DNA of 64,000 nucleotides, from assembly GCA_963847345.1 (NCBI GenBank), contig CAWJZU010000037.1, positions 218,679-282,678 on the forward strand, in the 5' to 3' direction. A program made the translations under genes and the position numbers. The stretch is from DATARH01 sp963847345 (GTDB lineage: Bacteria > Pseudomonadota > Alphaproteobacteria > ATCC43930 > CGMCC-115725). The notes under the pieces are model-generated. The model ran no database searches. It was not told the origin of the DNA and was given only the letters and a program-made list of their open reading frames with translations. Below, piece after piece: positions 37,310-47,116 of this stretch; the stretch's first letter is position 1; each line of letters starts with the position of its first letter.

Positions 37310-38626
37310 TCACGCGAGCAGCCGATCGAGCCGGTCGCGCATCCGGTACCAGCCGCCGACGACCGGCAGAAACCACGGATTGCCGGTATAGAGCTTGCGG
37401 TCAGGAAAATCCGGCGTATCGAAGGCGCACGGCGCGTTGGCGACGCGCGCGATCTTGCGCGCTGTCTGGGTGCCGAGATACGTCATCATCGCGACCCCGC
37501 TGCCGTTGCACCCCAAGGCATAGTGGAGTCCGCCTTCTTCGCCCATATGCGGCAGAGCGTCGAACGTGAAGGCGGTGTTCCCGGTCCAGCCATGCGTGAT
37601 CCGCGTGCCCCGAAGCTGCGGAAACCGCTCGGTCATATAGGTGTACAACACCAGCGCGCAGGTCCGCGGATCGGACGGCGTAAACCGGGCGCGGCCGCCG
37701 AACACGACGCGCGACCCATCCGGCGACAGCCGGTAATAGCACAGGACGCGCTTGGTATCGGATATGCTGCGCCGCTTCGGGATCAGCGAGCCCGCCAGTT
37801 CGCGCGGCAAAACCTCGGTTGCGATGATGTGGCTGGCGATCGGCACGACGCGGCGGCGCAAGGCCGGCGTGATCGCGCCGGTATAGCCGTTCGTCGCGAT
37901 CACGACATCGCCTGCCGTTACCGCGCCGCGGCTGGTCTCAATCCGCCACCCGGCCCCCTCGCGCGTGATTTTCTCGACCGACGCTTCGGCGCAGATCGCG
38001 ATGTCGCGACGCCGGCAGGCATCGAGCAGGCCCTTGTAATAGAGCGCCGGATGCAGGCTCGCCGAGCGCTCGACGACCATACCGCCGTGGTAATAGTCGC
38101 TGGCGATTTCCTCGCGCTGGCGCTCGCGCGGCACCATCGAGGCGCCCGACTGCGCCGCGTCGTTGAGGCTCCCGAGGCGTTTTTCCTGGGCTGCGTAATG
38201 CTTCGGCGTCCAGGCTCCGACAAACCGGCCGCGCTTCTGCCAGAAACAGTCGATCCGTTCCTCTTCGATCAGCCGTTCTATGAGCGAGAATGCGTCGGAG
38301 GCATCGGCAAGCAGGAGGTTCGCTCGCTCGGAATCGATCTCGGCGGCCCGCCCGGTAAAGCTCTTGCCGACATTGACGCCGCCGCTAACCGAACCGCCAT
38401 TGCGCGTGCTGGCGCCAATCCCCAGGGCGCCCTTTTCGAGCACGAGCGCACCGACGCCGTGCCGCGCCAATTCGAGCGCGGTCGCGAGCCCGGCATAGCC
38501 GGCGCCGACGATCGCAACCCTGACCTCGCGCGGCGCATCGGCCAGCTCGCCGCTCGCCGGCCGGTACGCCTCCCACCAAATTGGCTCGGCGACAAAGTCA
38601 GAGTGGAGAAAATCGGCCCGCGCCAT
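37310..38626 (-). CDS. FAD-dependent amine/amino-acid oxidoreductase (DAO family)
   Basis: A 438-residue flavoenzyme of the glycine/D-amino-acid oxidase group, close in layout to gamma-glutamylputrescine oxidase (PuuB). The FAD site is VAIVGAGYAGLATALELARH near residue 33. GDVVIATNGYTG is the second dinucleotide region, and HYALGCNGSGVAMMTYLG near residue 375 closes the flavin site. The N-terminal ~30 residues with SDFVAEPIWWEAY match PuuB-type starts. The substrate is unknown. Confidence 0.85.
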   Translation of the reverse strand: MARADFLHSDFVAEPIWWEAYRPASGELADAPREVRVAIVGAGYAGLATALELARHGVGALVLEKGALGIGASTRNGGSVSGGVNVGKSFTGRAAEIDSERANLLLADASDAFSLIERLIEEERIDCFWQKRGRFVGAWTPKHYAAQEKRLGSLNDAAQSGASMVPRERQREEIASDYYHGGMVVERSASLHPALYYKGLLDACRRRDIAICAEASVEKITREGAGWRIETSRGAVTAGDVVIATNGYTGAITPALRRRVVPIASHIIATEVLPRELAGSLIPKRRSISDTKRVLCYYRLSPDGSRVVFGGRARFTPSDPRTCALVLYTYMTERFPQLRGTRITHGWTGNTAFTFDALPHMGEEGGLHYALGCNGSGVAMMTYLGTQTARKIARVANAPCAFDTPDFPDRKLYTGNPWFLPVVGGWYRMRDRLDRLLA

Positions 38627-38713
38627 TCGCTGCTCCCGCGACGCTGATCCGCCCGATCCTGCCGGCCAATCCGGTGGATGCGATGAGGACGGACCCGGCC
38701 GCCGGCAGACGGG

Positions 38714-38941
38714 CTATTGCTTGACCCCGAAGCCCTGGAAACGCCGGTTGAACCGTGCCAGCTGACCGCCGGTGTCGAGCAGCCGCTGCGTTCCGCCGGT
38801 CCACGCCGGATGCGACTTGGGGTCGATATCGAGGCGCAACGTGTCGCCGGCCTTGCCGTATGTCGACCGCGTTGCGTAGCTGGTGCCGTCAGTCATCACG
38901 ACCGTGATCTCGTGATAATCCGGGTGTATGCCGTCTTTCAT
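38714..38941 (-). CDS. rpmE: 50S ribosomal protein L31
   Basis: A 75-residue L31. MKDGIHPDYHEITVVMTDG is the characteristic start and SHPAWTGGTQRLLDTGG lies near the end. The zinc-binding cysteines of the C+ form are absent, so this is the zinc-independent type usual in alphaproteobacteria. The preceding GAGGCGCGAGCG supplies the ribosome site. Confidence 0.95.
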   Translation of the reverse strand: MKDGIHPDYHEITVVMTDGTSYATRSTYGKAGDTLRLDIDPKSHPAWTGGTQRLLDTGGQLARFNRRFQGFGVKQ

Positions 38942-39113
38942 CGCTCGCGCCTCGTGTCGCCATGTTGGGCCGCCTCAGCGGGATGGCGGCTATATAACGG
39001 CGGTGCTGCATCGGCGCAATGCAAGCAGTCCGGAAACGCAGGGGTCTTCCGTTTGACAGCCGCGCCGGCGGCATCATGATTCGCGGCGCAAATTATTCGC
39101 AGGATGGCGATCG

Positions 39114-39914
39114 ATGCCGCGAATCGTGATTGGCGAAGGCGCGCTCTACTACGAGCGGCAAGGGGTCGGGTTTCCCGTAATGCTGGTCTCGGGGCTCAGC
39201 GGGTTTGCCTCGTTCTGGGCCGACCTGGTGCCGGGCTTCGCGAAAAGCTTCGATGTCGTCACGCACGACCATCGCGGCATCGGTCAGAGCGATCTGACGC
39301 GCAGCGGCTTCACGATAGACCGGATGGCCGCCGACGTGATCGGCTTGATGGACGCGCTCGAGATCGAGCGGGCGCATATCGTCGGGCATTCAACCGGCGG
39401 CGCCATCGCGCAGACTCTGGCCATCGAGCATCCGAAGCGCATCGCCAGCATCGTGCTGTCGGCGACCTGGACCAAACCGGATGCCTATTTCCGCCGGTTT
39501 TTTGGGCTGCGCAAGGACATCCTGCTGCGGCTCGGACCCAGCGCCTACGTCCAGGCGAACTCGCTGCTGCTCTATCCGGGCTGGTATGTCGCCCGCAACA
39601 ACGAGCGCCTGCGCCAGATGGAGGCTCAGACGCTCGCCGTCTTCCCCCCGACCGAGGTGGCCGCCAGCCGGATCGACGCGGTCCTCGCCTTCGACCGCAC
39701 CGAGCAACTGGCGCGGATCAAGGTGCCGACGCTGGTCGTCGGCGCCGAGGATGACATCATTACGCCGGCCTATTTCTCCGAGGAGCTGGCCCGGCTGATC
39801 CCAGGCGCCGAGATCAAGATTTTCCCGCGTGGCGGCCACGCGTTCACGCAGGTAAGACCGCGCGAGTTCAGCCAGGCCGTGCTGCCGTTCCTCGCCTCGC
39901 ACACGCCGGGCTAG
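39114..39914 (+). CDS. alpha/beta hydrolase
   Basis: A 266-residue hydrolase. The nucleophile elbow is GHSTGGAIAQTLAIEHP, and the oxyanion-side strand is FPVMLVSGLSGFASFWADLV. The acid is likely in VVGAEDDIITPAYFSEELA and the catalytic His in FPRGGHAFTQVRPREF. This matches the 3-oxoadipate enol-lactonase/esterase type of fold; the substrate is not predictable. An AGGA site precedes the ATG. Confidence 0.85.
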   Translation: MPRIVIGEGALYYERQGVGFPVMLVSGLSGFASFWADLVPGFAKSFDVVTHDHRGIGQSDLTRSGFTIDRMAADVIGLMDALEIERAHIVGHSTGGAIAQTLAIEHPKRIASIVLSATWTKPDAYFRRFFGLRKDILLRLGPSAYVQANSLLLYPGWYVARNNERLRQMEAQTLAVFPPTEVAASRIDAVLAFDRTEQLARIKVPTLVVGAEDDIITPAYFSEELARLIPGAEIKIFPRGGHAFTQVRPREFSQAVLPFLASHTPG

Positions 39915-39939
39915 GTGCCGCGGTCGGAACGGCCTGCGG

Positions 39940-40686
39940 TCAGGCCACGCCGACCGCCACCTTGCTCCCGATCGACAGCCCCAGCAGCCGGTCGGCCCGG
40001 CCGCCATTAACGGCGATCTCGACCAGCCCATTCGAATTGACGTACCAGAACGGAGCGCCTGGCGGCGCGGCCGAGAACGTCCTTGCGTGCGCGATCGGGG
40101 CATGCGCGATCGGGCGGCTGGCGCAGGTAAGGATCGCGGTCGCGGTGATGGTTTCACCGCGCATTCCGGTCATCGCATTGCCGTAATGGTCGATATAGAC
40201 GATCTCGACGAGGTCGTCTGGCCACTTTGCGAACCGCTCCGGCGCGGCGTTTTGTGCCAGCGCGGAAGGCGGCTCGCCGCGCGCCAGCCGGGCGGCCACC
40301 GGGGCGAACAGGTCGCGTCCGTGAAAACTCGCCGACAGCAGCTCCGGGCGCCACGTGATCTCCCAGCATTGCGCGGTAGCGGCGCGGCGCGCCACGATTT
40401 CGAACAACCCGTTATCCGGTCCGACATACAACCGGCCGTCCGCCTCGACGATCAGGGCGCGCCGCTCGCCGCCGACGCCCGGATCGACGACGCATAGCAG
40501 CACGGTTCCGGCCGGGAACCATGCGGCATAGGCGGCGAGTAGATAGGCAGCCGGTTTCGGCTGCCCAACCGGCGAGTCGGCGAACAGCGAGATCACCGGC
40601 ACGCCCGGCGCCTCCCGCTGCAAAACGGCAATGACCTGTCCGGTATAGGGGCCGGCCAGACCGAAATCGGTGAACAGCACGATCAT
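39940..40686 (-). CDS. SAM hydroxide adenosyltransferase (DUF62 family)
   Basis: A 248-residue protein of the DUF62 family, whose studied members hydrolyse S-adenosylmethionine to adenosine and methionine, and which is related to fluorinases. The diagnostic N-terminus is IVLFTDFGLAGPYTGQV. VVDPGVGGERRALIVEADG and YVGPDNGLFEIVARR carry active-site residues, and HGRDLFAPVAARLARG and VYIDHYGNAMTGM follow. It converges with the hydrolase gene 25 bases away. Confidence 0.87.
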   Translation of the reverse strand: MIVLFTDFGLAGPYTGQVIAVLQREAPGVPVISLFADSPVGQPKPAAYLLAAYAAWFPAGTVLLCVVDPGVGGERRALIVEADGRLYVGPDNGLFEIVARRAATAQCWEITWRPELLSASFHGRDLFAPVAARLARGEPPSALAQNAAPERFAKWPDDLVEIVYIDHYGNAMTGMRGETITATAILTCASRPIAHAPIAHARTFSAAPPGAPFWYVNSNGLVEIAVNGGRADRLLGLSIGSKVAVGVA

Positions 40687-40957
40687 AGCCGAACTATCTC
40701 GCCTACAACCTCACGCTGGCAAGGCATCGAGGATTTGAGTCGGGCGGTATAATCGCGTTGCGGGAATAAAGTTTCCTATAGAACAACGTCAGCGCAAAGG
40801 CTCGTGTGTTTCTGCGGCGTCATCGGCTCACCTTTTCTTTTCCGGCGGCCACGGGCCGGCGCGGCAGTACCATCCGTTCGAGAGACATTCTTGCAATTAC
40901 TGGCGAGTTGCGTATCGTGCCTCGACGCTTGGGGTTGAGGTTCGGGGGATGTTGTTG

Positions 40958-41413
40958 ATGAAGAAGTTGGTGTTGACCGCGGCACTAGTCGGCGGTCTGT
41001 TTGCGGCGCAACCCGGCTGGGGTGCCGACACGCGTTCGCCGTGCTACACGCAGTCCGCGATCGAGGCCGAGCAGGCGATCCGCTATATCACCGATGTGAT
41101 GGTGGCGAGTTCGGCCTGTCAGACCACGGACTACGCGGAATTCCGGCTGCGCAACAAGGACGCGATCATCGCCTACCAGAAAGCGCTGATCTCGCATTTC
41201 CGCGGGGAATCGGCCTTCGATCGCTGGAACACCGCGCTCGCCAACGTCGCGGCGCAGAAGCAGGCGACCGTCAATCTCGGGGTGTTCTGCCAGCAATCCC
41301 AGACTTTGATGCAGCAGGCCAAGGCCCTCGATACAGCCGGGTTCCGCGCCTATGCCGCGGCCCAGGCGAACGCGGCCGCCGCGCAATACGCTAAATGCGG
41401 CGGGGGCAAGTAG
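40958..41413 (+). CDS. small secreted protein with four cysteines, function unknown
   Basis: A 151-residue protein with a signal peptide (KKLVLTAALVGGLFAAQPGW, cut near GA-DTR). The mature part is helical and has four cysteines (SPCYTQ, SSACQTT, GVFCQQ, YAKCGG) that could form two disulfides. The ATG at 40958 is preferred because GGGGG stands 9 bases before it; an ATG at 40949 has no spacing. The upstream 270-base gap contains a perfect TATAAT at 40748-40753 but no matching -35, and no gene was seen in it. No family recognised. Confidence 0.6.
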   Translation: MKKLVLTAALVGGLFAAQPGWGADTRSPCYTQSAIEAEQAIRYITDVMVASSACQTTDYAEFRLRNKDAIIAYQKALISHFRGESAFDRWNTALANVAAQKQATVNLGVFCQQSQTLMQQAKALDTAGFRAYAAAQANAAAAQYAKCGGGK

Positions 41414-41429
41414 AAGCCGCCGGCCGCAG

Positions 41430-41487
41430 TCCTGACCCTCCCCTCGCCGGATTTGAACCAGAGATCACGGGGGAGGGCAGGGTGGGA
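41430..41487. repeat. degenerate copy of the GC-rich palindromic repeat
   Basis: CCTGACCCTCCCC on the left and GGGGGAGGGCAGGGTGGG on the right form an imperfect inverted pair between convergent genes. The spacer is about 27 bases. It resembles the 31759 family but has diverged. Confidence 0.6.
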
Positions 41488-41513
41488 TAAGCCGTCAGTC
41501 TCCTGGCGGTACC

Positions 41514-42467
41514 TTAGGCGAAAGCGCGCTTGAACGCGTTCCACACCGCGCGCTGCGCGTTCATCGCGTCATCGACCACCGGGACCATGCCGAAAAACGC
41601 ATGGACCATGCCGGGATATTCACGGTACTCGACCGGCACACCGGCGCGACGCAGCGCTTCGGCGTAATTCGCGCCGTCGTCGTGCAGCACATCGCATTGA
41701 GCGGTGACGACGATCGCCGGCGCAAGCCCGGCCAGGTTCGTTGCCCGGATCGGCGACGCGCGCCAGTCTTCGGCGTCGGCCGGGCTGCGCAGGTAATGCC
41801 GCTGGAACCACTGCATCGCGGCGCGGGTCAACAAGCCGTAGCCCTCGGCGTAGGTCTCATAGCTCGGCGCGCTCAGCGTATAGTCGGCGACCGGATAGAC
41901 CAGCGATTGCAGCCGTAGCCGGGGCGCGCCACGGTCGCGCGCCATCAGCGCGACCACCGCCGCGAGATTGCCGCCGGCGCTGTCGCCGTGCACCCCGAGC
42001 CGTTCCGGGTCCGCGCCCAGCGATGCGGCGTTCGCGTCCAGCCATTCGAGCGCGGCGAACAAATCCTCGACCGCCGCCGGAAACTTGTGCTCAGGCCCCA
42101 TCCGGTAATCGATCGAGAGGACCACCGCCTCCGCGCCATGGCACAAATTGCGCGCGATCAGGTCATGCGTGTCGAGGCTGCCGATCACATGGCCGCCGCC
42201 GTGATAGTAAGCGATGGCCGGCAGTGCGGTGGCGGCCTCGCGGCCATTCTCCTCGGGCCAGTAGAGCCGGACGCGGATCGGCCCGGCCGGACCGGGGATC
42301 GCCCGGTCCTCGACGCGCCCGACCGGCAGCGCCTCGGCCTTGCGGCTTTTCGCGGTTTCCTCCATCTGGCGCCGCGCCTCGTCCGGGCTCTGCGCTTCGA
42401 TCGGTTTGAGGCCGGCGCGCTGCATGGCCTCGATAACCTGGAGGATTTGCGGGTGCAGGGTCGGCAT
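41514..42467 (-). CDS. hormone-sensitive-lipase-type esterase
   Basis: A 317-residue alpha/beta hydrolase of the HSL/esterase family IV. The oxyanion motif is YYHGGGHVIGSLDTHD. The nucleophile lies in LGVHGDSAGGNLAAVVALM (GDSAGG). The Asp is likely in VVTAQCDVLHDDGANYAEAL and the His in GMVHAFFGMVP. Activity on short-chain esters is usual for the group. The gene may be cotranscribed with the upstream VOC gene, 32 bases away. Confidence 0.9.
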   Translation of the reverse strand: MPTLHPQILQVIEAMQRAGLKPIEAQSPDEARRQMEETAKSRKAEALPVGRVEDRAIPGPAGPIRVRLYWPEENGREAATALPAIAYYHGGGHVIGSLDTHDLIARNLCHGAEAVVLSIDYRMGPEHKFPAAVEDLFAALEWLDANAASLGADPERLGVHGDSAGGNLAAVVALMARDRGAPRLRLQSLVYPVADYTLSAPSYETYAEGYGLLTRAAMQWFQRHYLRSPADAEDWRASPIRATNLAGLAPAIVVTAQCDVLHDDGANYAEALRRAGVPVEYREYPGMVHAFFGMVPVVDDAMNAQRAVWNAFKRAFA

Positions 42468-42499
42468 CGCGTCTCTCCCTTAGTCCTCTTCCATTTGGC

Positions 42500-42937
42500 T
42501 CAGTGCGCCGGTGCGCCTTCGTCGTGGCCCTCGTGCGGCATTTCGGCCAGTTCGAACAGAATGTTGCCGGTCGCTTCCGGATCGACAAAGGCGATGCGGC
42601 AATTGCCGTGGCCGATGATCGGCGTCTCGTTCAGGAGCGGCGTGCCCTTCGCCTTGAGTTCGGCGAGCGCAGCGTCGATGTCGTCGACCTCGAAGCAGAT
42701 GTGAAACAGGCTTTGGCCCTTTTGCGCGACCCACTCCGCCGCGCGCGAACCCGGCGCCATCCCCTGCAGCAGCTCGATATAGCTTTCCCCGACCGGCAGC
42801 ATCGCGAGCCGAGTGCGGCTGCGCGCGATGTCCTCGCTATATTCGACCTCGATCCCGAATTTGTCGCGCAGCATCCCGGCCATGCCGTCGAGGTCGTCGA
42901 CCGCGATCGCGATGTGCTCGATGCGCTTTATTTTCAT
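42500..42937 (-). CDS. mce: methylmalonyl-CoA epimerase-like VOC protein
   Basis: A 145-residue vicinal-oxygen-chelate protein. IEHIAIAVDDLDGMAGML gives the first metal His, ESYIELLQGMAPGS the Glu, FHICFEVDDIDAALAEL the second His, and ILFELAEM the last Glu. Length and motifs fit methylmalonyl-CoA epimerase, which interconverts methylmalonyl-CoA epimers in propionate breakdown; a glyoxalase-like enzyme is the alternative. No mutase gene is adjacent. The ATG at 42937 follows GGACGCGAGG. Confidence 0.8.
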   Translation of the reverse strand: MKIKRIEHIAIAVDDLDGMAGMLRDKFGIEVEYSEDIARSRTRLAMLPVGESYIELLQGMAPGSRAAEWVAQKGQSLFHICFEVDDIDAALAELKAKGTPLLNETPIIGHGNCRIAFVDPEATGNILFELAEMPHEGHDEGAPAH

Positions 42938-43181
42938 CCTCGCGTCCTCGCTTATCTTGAGTGTCGCCGCAGCCCGCGGCATCAAACGTGATCCCGGCGA
43001 CACTGTTGCAGATGACAGAGAGTTCTCGCTACCGTGCTGTTGCCGGTCCGAGCGCGGCGCCCGAAGCCGGGGCCTGTCGGGTCGCTTTACCGCATCGGAC
43101 GGAATCCAGATTGCGGTCGCGATCGCGAACAGCGGCGGAACGCGGGATGTGCCGAATTTCGCACGAATGGGGAGCAACCGA

Positions 43182-43553
43182 ATGACGTTCAATACCCGCG
43201 CCTACGCAAAACGCCTGAAAAAAGCCGGCATCAAGCGAAAGCAGGCCCGGGCGCATGCCGAGGCGATGAACCGATATTTGCGCCCCGATCTCGCTACTAA
43301 ATCCGACCTCGCCGTTATTGAACAATCGGCGGCGGCCGATCTTCTCGCTCTCGAACGGCGCATCGATCTGCGGCTGACCTGGCTGGAGCAGCGACAGGAG
43401 ACGCCGATCCCGGTCACGCAGATTTACGCGGTCGGCATCATGGCCGCGACGCTTGGCATCCTGCTCGCGCTGCAAAAGCTGACGGAGAACCGCCGCGGGG
43501 AACCGCCGGAACAGCGGCACATTGCGAGCGCCGACCGGTTTCTAAGCGGCTGA
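43182..43553 (+). CDS. small coiled-coil, single-helix membrane-anchored protein (DUF1640-like)
   Basis: A 123-residue protein. The start is basic (TFNTRAYAKRLKKAGIKRKQ), followed by a helical stretch with AEAMNRYLRPDLATKSDL, a predicted coiled coil, and one hydrophobic helix (QIYAVGIMAATLGILLAL). This resembles DUF1640/CCDC90-type small proteins. GGAG precedes the ATG by 8 bases. Function is unknown. Confidence 0.6.
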   Translation: MTFNTRAYAKRLKKAGIKRKQARAHAEAMNRYLRPDLATKSDLAVIEQSAAADLLALERRIDLRLTWLEQRQETPIPVTQIYAVGIMAATLGILLALQKLTENRRGEPPEQRHIASADRFLSG

Positions 43554-43648
43554 GCGAGCGGGTGAATGCTCCCGGTTCGCCCAGCCTCCGATAATTGCCG
43601 TCGAGCAGTGCGTAGTCGGTCTCTGTGGCTCGTTCCTGCTGAGTGAAG

Positions 43649-43774
43649 TCAGCCCTGGCGCGCCTTGAAGCGCGGGTTCGTCTTATTGATGACGTAGACG
43701 CGCCCCTTGCGCCGCACGATGCGACAGTTCTTGTCGCGCTTTTTCAATGTCTTCAATGAATTGGCGATTTTCAT
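43649..43774 (-). CDS. rpmJ: 50S ribosomal protein L36
   Basis: A 41-residue L36: MKIANSLKTLKKRDKNCRIV then RRKGRVYVINKTNPRFKARQ. The length and the RRKGRVYVI and KTNPRFKARQG signatures are those of the alphaproteobacterial protein, with the zinc ligands reduced to one Cys. The frame is open upstream to 43903, but the ATG at 43774 is the family start. Confidence 0.95.
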   Translation of the reverse strand: MKIANSLKTLKKRDKNCRIVRRKGRVYVINKTNPRFKARQG

Positions 43775-43866
43775 GGCACCGGTCCCTCGCAAGCCGCGCA
43801 ACATAGGGAGCGCGGCCTCCGGAGTCAATGCCGGCCGGATCAGCCGGAAGCCGGCGGCGAGCAGCA

Positions 43867-43891
43867 CCCTCTCCCGCGATACGGGAGAGGG
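43867..43891. terminator. perfect 10-bp palindrome just downstream of an amidohydrolase gene
   Basis: CCCTCTCCCG (43867-43876) pairs with CGGGAGAGGG (43882-43891) around CGATA, starting 12 bases beyond the amidohydrolase stop. It is the core of the dispersed repeat family and may double as a transcript end. Confidence 0.6.
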
Positions 43892-43902
43892 CTCGACCGA
43901 CA

Positions 43903-45606
43903 TCAGGCGTGGTTGGCCTTGTAGTAGGTGTTGCGCAGCACGCGGCCGGGCAGGTTGCCGGTGTGCTCGCCTTCCTTCATCAGCATCTCGCCGTTGACGA
44001 AGGTCGCGTAGATGCCCTGCGCCGGCTCCTTGATGCGCTTGGCGCCGGTCGGGAAGTCGTGCAGCACTTCGAGCGGCAGCGGCTTCACCGTGTCGGGGTC
44101 GAAGATCACGATATCGGCGACCATGCCGGGCCGCAGCAGCCCGCGGTCATAGAGGCCGAAGATCGAGGCCGATTCGAAGGTCAGGCGCCGCACCGCATTC
44201 TCCAGCGACATGACCTGCTTGTCGCGCACCCATTCCGAGAGCAGCCGCGTCGAGAAGCCGAACCCGCTCTGGAACTGCACGTGCGCGCCGCCGTCCGACA
44301 GGCCGATCACCGCGTTCGGGTAGGTCAGGATCTGCGCGACCGCCTCGTCATCGACGTTGTTCTCGCCGTGCAGCCATTCGGTGTCGAGGTTCTCCTCGAT
44401 CGTCAGGTCGCACAGGCAGTCGATGATGCCCTTGCCCTGCGCCTTGGCGATCTCGCCGAGGGTCTTGCCCTCCATCCACTTGTTCTTCGGCAGGACGGCG
44501 TTCTGCACGACCATGTAGTCCCACCAGGTCGAGCAGATGCCGATCGGCGGGCCGTCGCAGAAATCGATCGCCTCGGCGTGCAGCTTCCGGCGCACGTCCG
44601 GATCGGCATAGGCGCGGAGCTGCTCCTCGGGCGACGACAGGCTGATCGGGTGCCACACCTTCATGCCGCGGAAGGTCTGCGTGTTGCGCATCTTGAAATA
44701 GTCGGTGATGCGGTTCGGGGTGCACATCGGGTAGGCACGGATGCCGCGCGCGGTCGTCGAATTGACCTGCTCGATCTGCTTCTGCCACTGGCCGGGACGG
44801 CGCATCGTCTGCCCCAGATTGTTATAGACGACGACGCGGCCGGTCGCTTCGCTGAGGCGGCTCATCAGCGCGTCCTTCATCTCGGCGCCGTTGCCGCCGC
44901 CTGACTGGATCAGCCCGGTGCCGAGGTCGCGCAGCACGTCGCCAAGCGCGAAAATCTCCTTCTCGTCGGCCCAGATCGCCGGGATATGGACGCCCTGCGG
45001 GTCGAAATGGCCCTGGTTGCGCGACACCGACAGCCCGAGCGCGCCGGCCTTCATGCCGTCCCGCACGAGGTCCTGCATCTGGCGGATCTCGTCGTCGGTC
45101 GCGGTGCGCTTCTGGCACTCGTCGCCCATTACGTAATACCGGACCGCGGTATGGCCGATGAAATTGCCGACATTGACGCCGAGATTGCGGTCGAGTTCCT
45201 CAAGGTATTGCGGAAAGGTCTCCCAGGTGAATTCGAGGGTGTCGAGGACCTCCATCGGGATCGCCTCGACATAGGACAGGAACTCGGACAGGCGGCGCTG
45301 GCTCGCGCGGTCCTTTTTCACCGGCGCGAGCGACAGCGAACAATTGCCAAACACGACCGAGGTCGCGCCGTGATCGCACGAGAACGAGCAGGTGGGATCC
45401 CAGGTGACCTGCGCGTCGTAATGGCAATGATTGTCGATAAAGCCGGGCGCCACGACCTGCCCGCCGGCATCGACAGTCCGCTTTGCCGTCCCCGACAATT
45501 TGCCGATTTCGACGATCTTTCCGTCCTTGACGCCGACATCGCCGCGATACGACGGCCCACCAGAGCCGTCGACGATACGGCCGTTCTTTATCAGAAGGTC
45601 ATACAT
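43903..45606 (-). CDS. N-acyl-D-amino-acid deacylase-type amidohydrolase
   Basis: A 567-residue amidohydrolase-superfamily protein of the D-aminoacylase type. The metal motif is APGFIDNHCHYDAQVTWDP near residue 65. GATSVVFGNCSLSLAP carries the conserved Cys that bridges the metals in D-aminoacylases. Later NFIGHTAVR and the late catalytic Asp in VIGLSDGGAHVQFQSGFGF are visible. The C-terminus ends RVLRNTYYKANHA. The ATG at 45606 (MYDLLIKNGRIVDGSG) is the family start. Exact acyl substrate unknown. Confidence 0.87.
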   Translation of the reverse strand: MYDLLIKNGRIVDGSGGPSYRGDVGVKDGKIVEIGKLSGTAKRTVDAGGQVVAPGFIDNHCHYDAQVTWDPTCSFSCDHGATSVVFGNCSLSLAPVKKDRASQRRLSEFLSYVEAIPMEVLDTLEFTWETFPQYLEELDRNLGVNVGNFIGHTAVRYYVMGDECQKRTATDDEIRQMQDLVRDGMKAGALGLSVSRNQGHFDPQGVHIPAIWADEKEIFALGDVLRDLGTGLIQSGGGNGAEMKDALMSRLSEATGRVVVYNNLGQTMRRPGQWQKQIEQVNSTTARGIRAYPMCTPNRITDYFKMRNTQTFRGMKVWHPISLSSPEEQLRAYADPDVRRKLHAEAIDFCDGPPIGICSTWWDYMVVQNAVLPKNKWMEGKTLGEIAKAQGKGIIDCLCDLTIEENLDTEWLHGENNVDDEAVAQILTYPNAVIGLSDGGAHVQFQSGFGFSTRLLSEWVRDKQVMSLENAVRRLTFESASIFGLYDRGLLRPGMVADIVIFDPDTVKPLPLEVLHDFPTGAKRIKEPAQGIYATFVNGEMLMKEGEHTGNLPGRVLRNTYYKANHA

Positions 45607-45730
45607 TTGCGCATTCCTTATCCGCTGTCCCGGCGGAAGCCGGGACCCACTTATCATCCAATCTTGCCATGGCTGACATGGACCCCGGCCTTCGCCGGGG
45701 TGACCACAAGGCGGCGATGCCGCCCAAGGG

Positions 45731-46871
45731 TCAATTGATCAAGCCATAGAACTTCGCGGCGTTCTCGCAAGTGATCTTGTGCACGGTCTCGGCCGGCAGG
45801 CCGGCGAATTGCTCCTCGATGTATTTGGAGCTTTCCGGCCAGACGCCGTCCGGGTGCGGATAGTCCGAGCCCCACATCAAGGTCTCGACGCCCATCTCCT
45901 CGATCAGCTTCGGTCCGATCCGGTCGAACTGGAAGGTCGCGCGGCACTGGCGGCGCCAGTACTCGGATGGCTTCAGCTTCATCAGGTCGCGGAAGCGGTC
46001 CTCGAACTCGAAATCCATCCGGTCGAGCGCATAGGGCAGCCAGCCGATGCCAGATTCGCCGAACCCGACCCGCATGTTCGGATAGCGCTCAAGCACGCCG
46101 GCGCCGATGATCGCGGCGATGATGTTGATCAGGTTCATCTGGAACCCGGCAACCGACGTGAACTGTGCCATGCGCCGGACCTGACCCTGCTGCTGCATCC
46201 GCACCTTTTGCGGGATGGCCGGGAAGGTGTGGAAATGCAGCGGCAGCTGTACGTCGTTGACGGCCTTCCACAGCGGCTCCCACATCGGGTGCCACATCGG
46301 CTCCATGTCCCACGAGCACGACAATTCGAGACCCTTCAGGCCGAGCCTCGCGACGCGGTGAATCTCTTTCACGGCCGCGTCGATATCGCCATACGGCAGG
46401 CAGGCAAGGCCGATCTGCCGGTCCGGGTAGTGGCTGCAGAACTCCTTCAGGAAGTCGTTGTAGATGCGCAGGCACTCGCCGGCCGCCTCGTGGTCCTCGA
46501 GGCGCGACACGACGCCCGAGAATCCCGAAGATGATCTCGGCATCGACGCCGTCCTTCTCCATCTCCTTGATGCGCAGATGCGGGTCGCCGGGCCGCGCCT
46601 CGCCGCGCTTGCCGGCGTCGTAAAGCCCGGTCTCGGCCATCTTGTCGACGCGGTAGTTCTGCCCCGGGACAAATTGGCCGCCGACCGAGCCGACGCCGCC
46701 CCAGCCGCCCATGTCGATGCCGCTTTTGGTCGTCCAGTGCGGCCCGTCCGGGCGCTCCTCGACATAGGGCATCCGTTCCTTCAACTCGCGGCTCGCCTCC
46801 GAGACGAACAGCTCCTTCGGCAACCAGGGCAGATCGAGATGGCAATCGGCCGAAATCCGACGGTACTGCAT
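45731..46871 (-). CDS. amidohydrolase of the ACMSD/decarboxylase type (one-base frameshift)
   Basis: A ~379-residue protein with an amidohydrolase-2 (PF04909-type) fold. The first segment starts MQYRRISADCHLDLPWLPKE with the metal His. One extra base near 46520 shifts the frame before LEDHEAAGECLRIYNDFLKE. The rest is intact: LPLHFHTFPAIPQ, GVLERYPNMRVGFGESGIGW and ETLMWGSDYPHPDGVWPES, which supply further ligands and the catalytic Asp. Such enzymes hydrolyse or decarboxylate ring-cleavage products. It lies 124 bases upstream of the deacylase gene on the same strand. Confidence 0.78.
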
Positions 46872-47116
46872 GCGCGCACTCCTCCAGGTCAGATCCACGT
46901 CAGGCATTTTGCCGCAGTGTAAAGCGGAATCAGCGCGCCGGCCGCGTTTTTTCACCCTGCCGGCCGCGCGGTCCGCGCATGGCGGCCGACGACGGATCAA
47001 CCGGGCCGGACTCGCCCGGTGCCGCCGAATGTGCGATAGGTTGCGGGTGCCCGTCGCCGCAATCGCCGTGGCGTTATTCGCTCTCCTGAAATTCGTTGCG
47101 CCGCACTGAACGCCGC

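Noticed and set aside
40748..40798. promoter with TATAAT, or an EcfG-type GGAAT...CGTC pair
   Set aside because: No acceptable -35 hexamer partners the TATAAT, and the GGAAT/CGTC spacing of 19 and mismatches are poor for EcfG.
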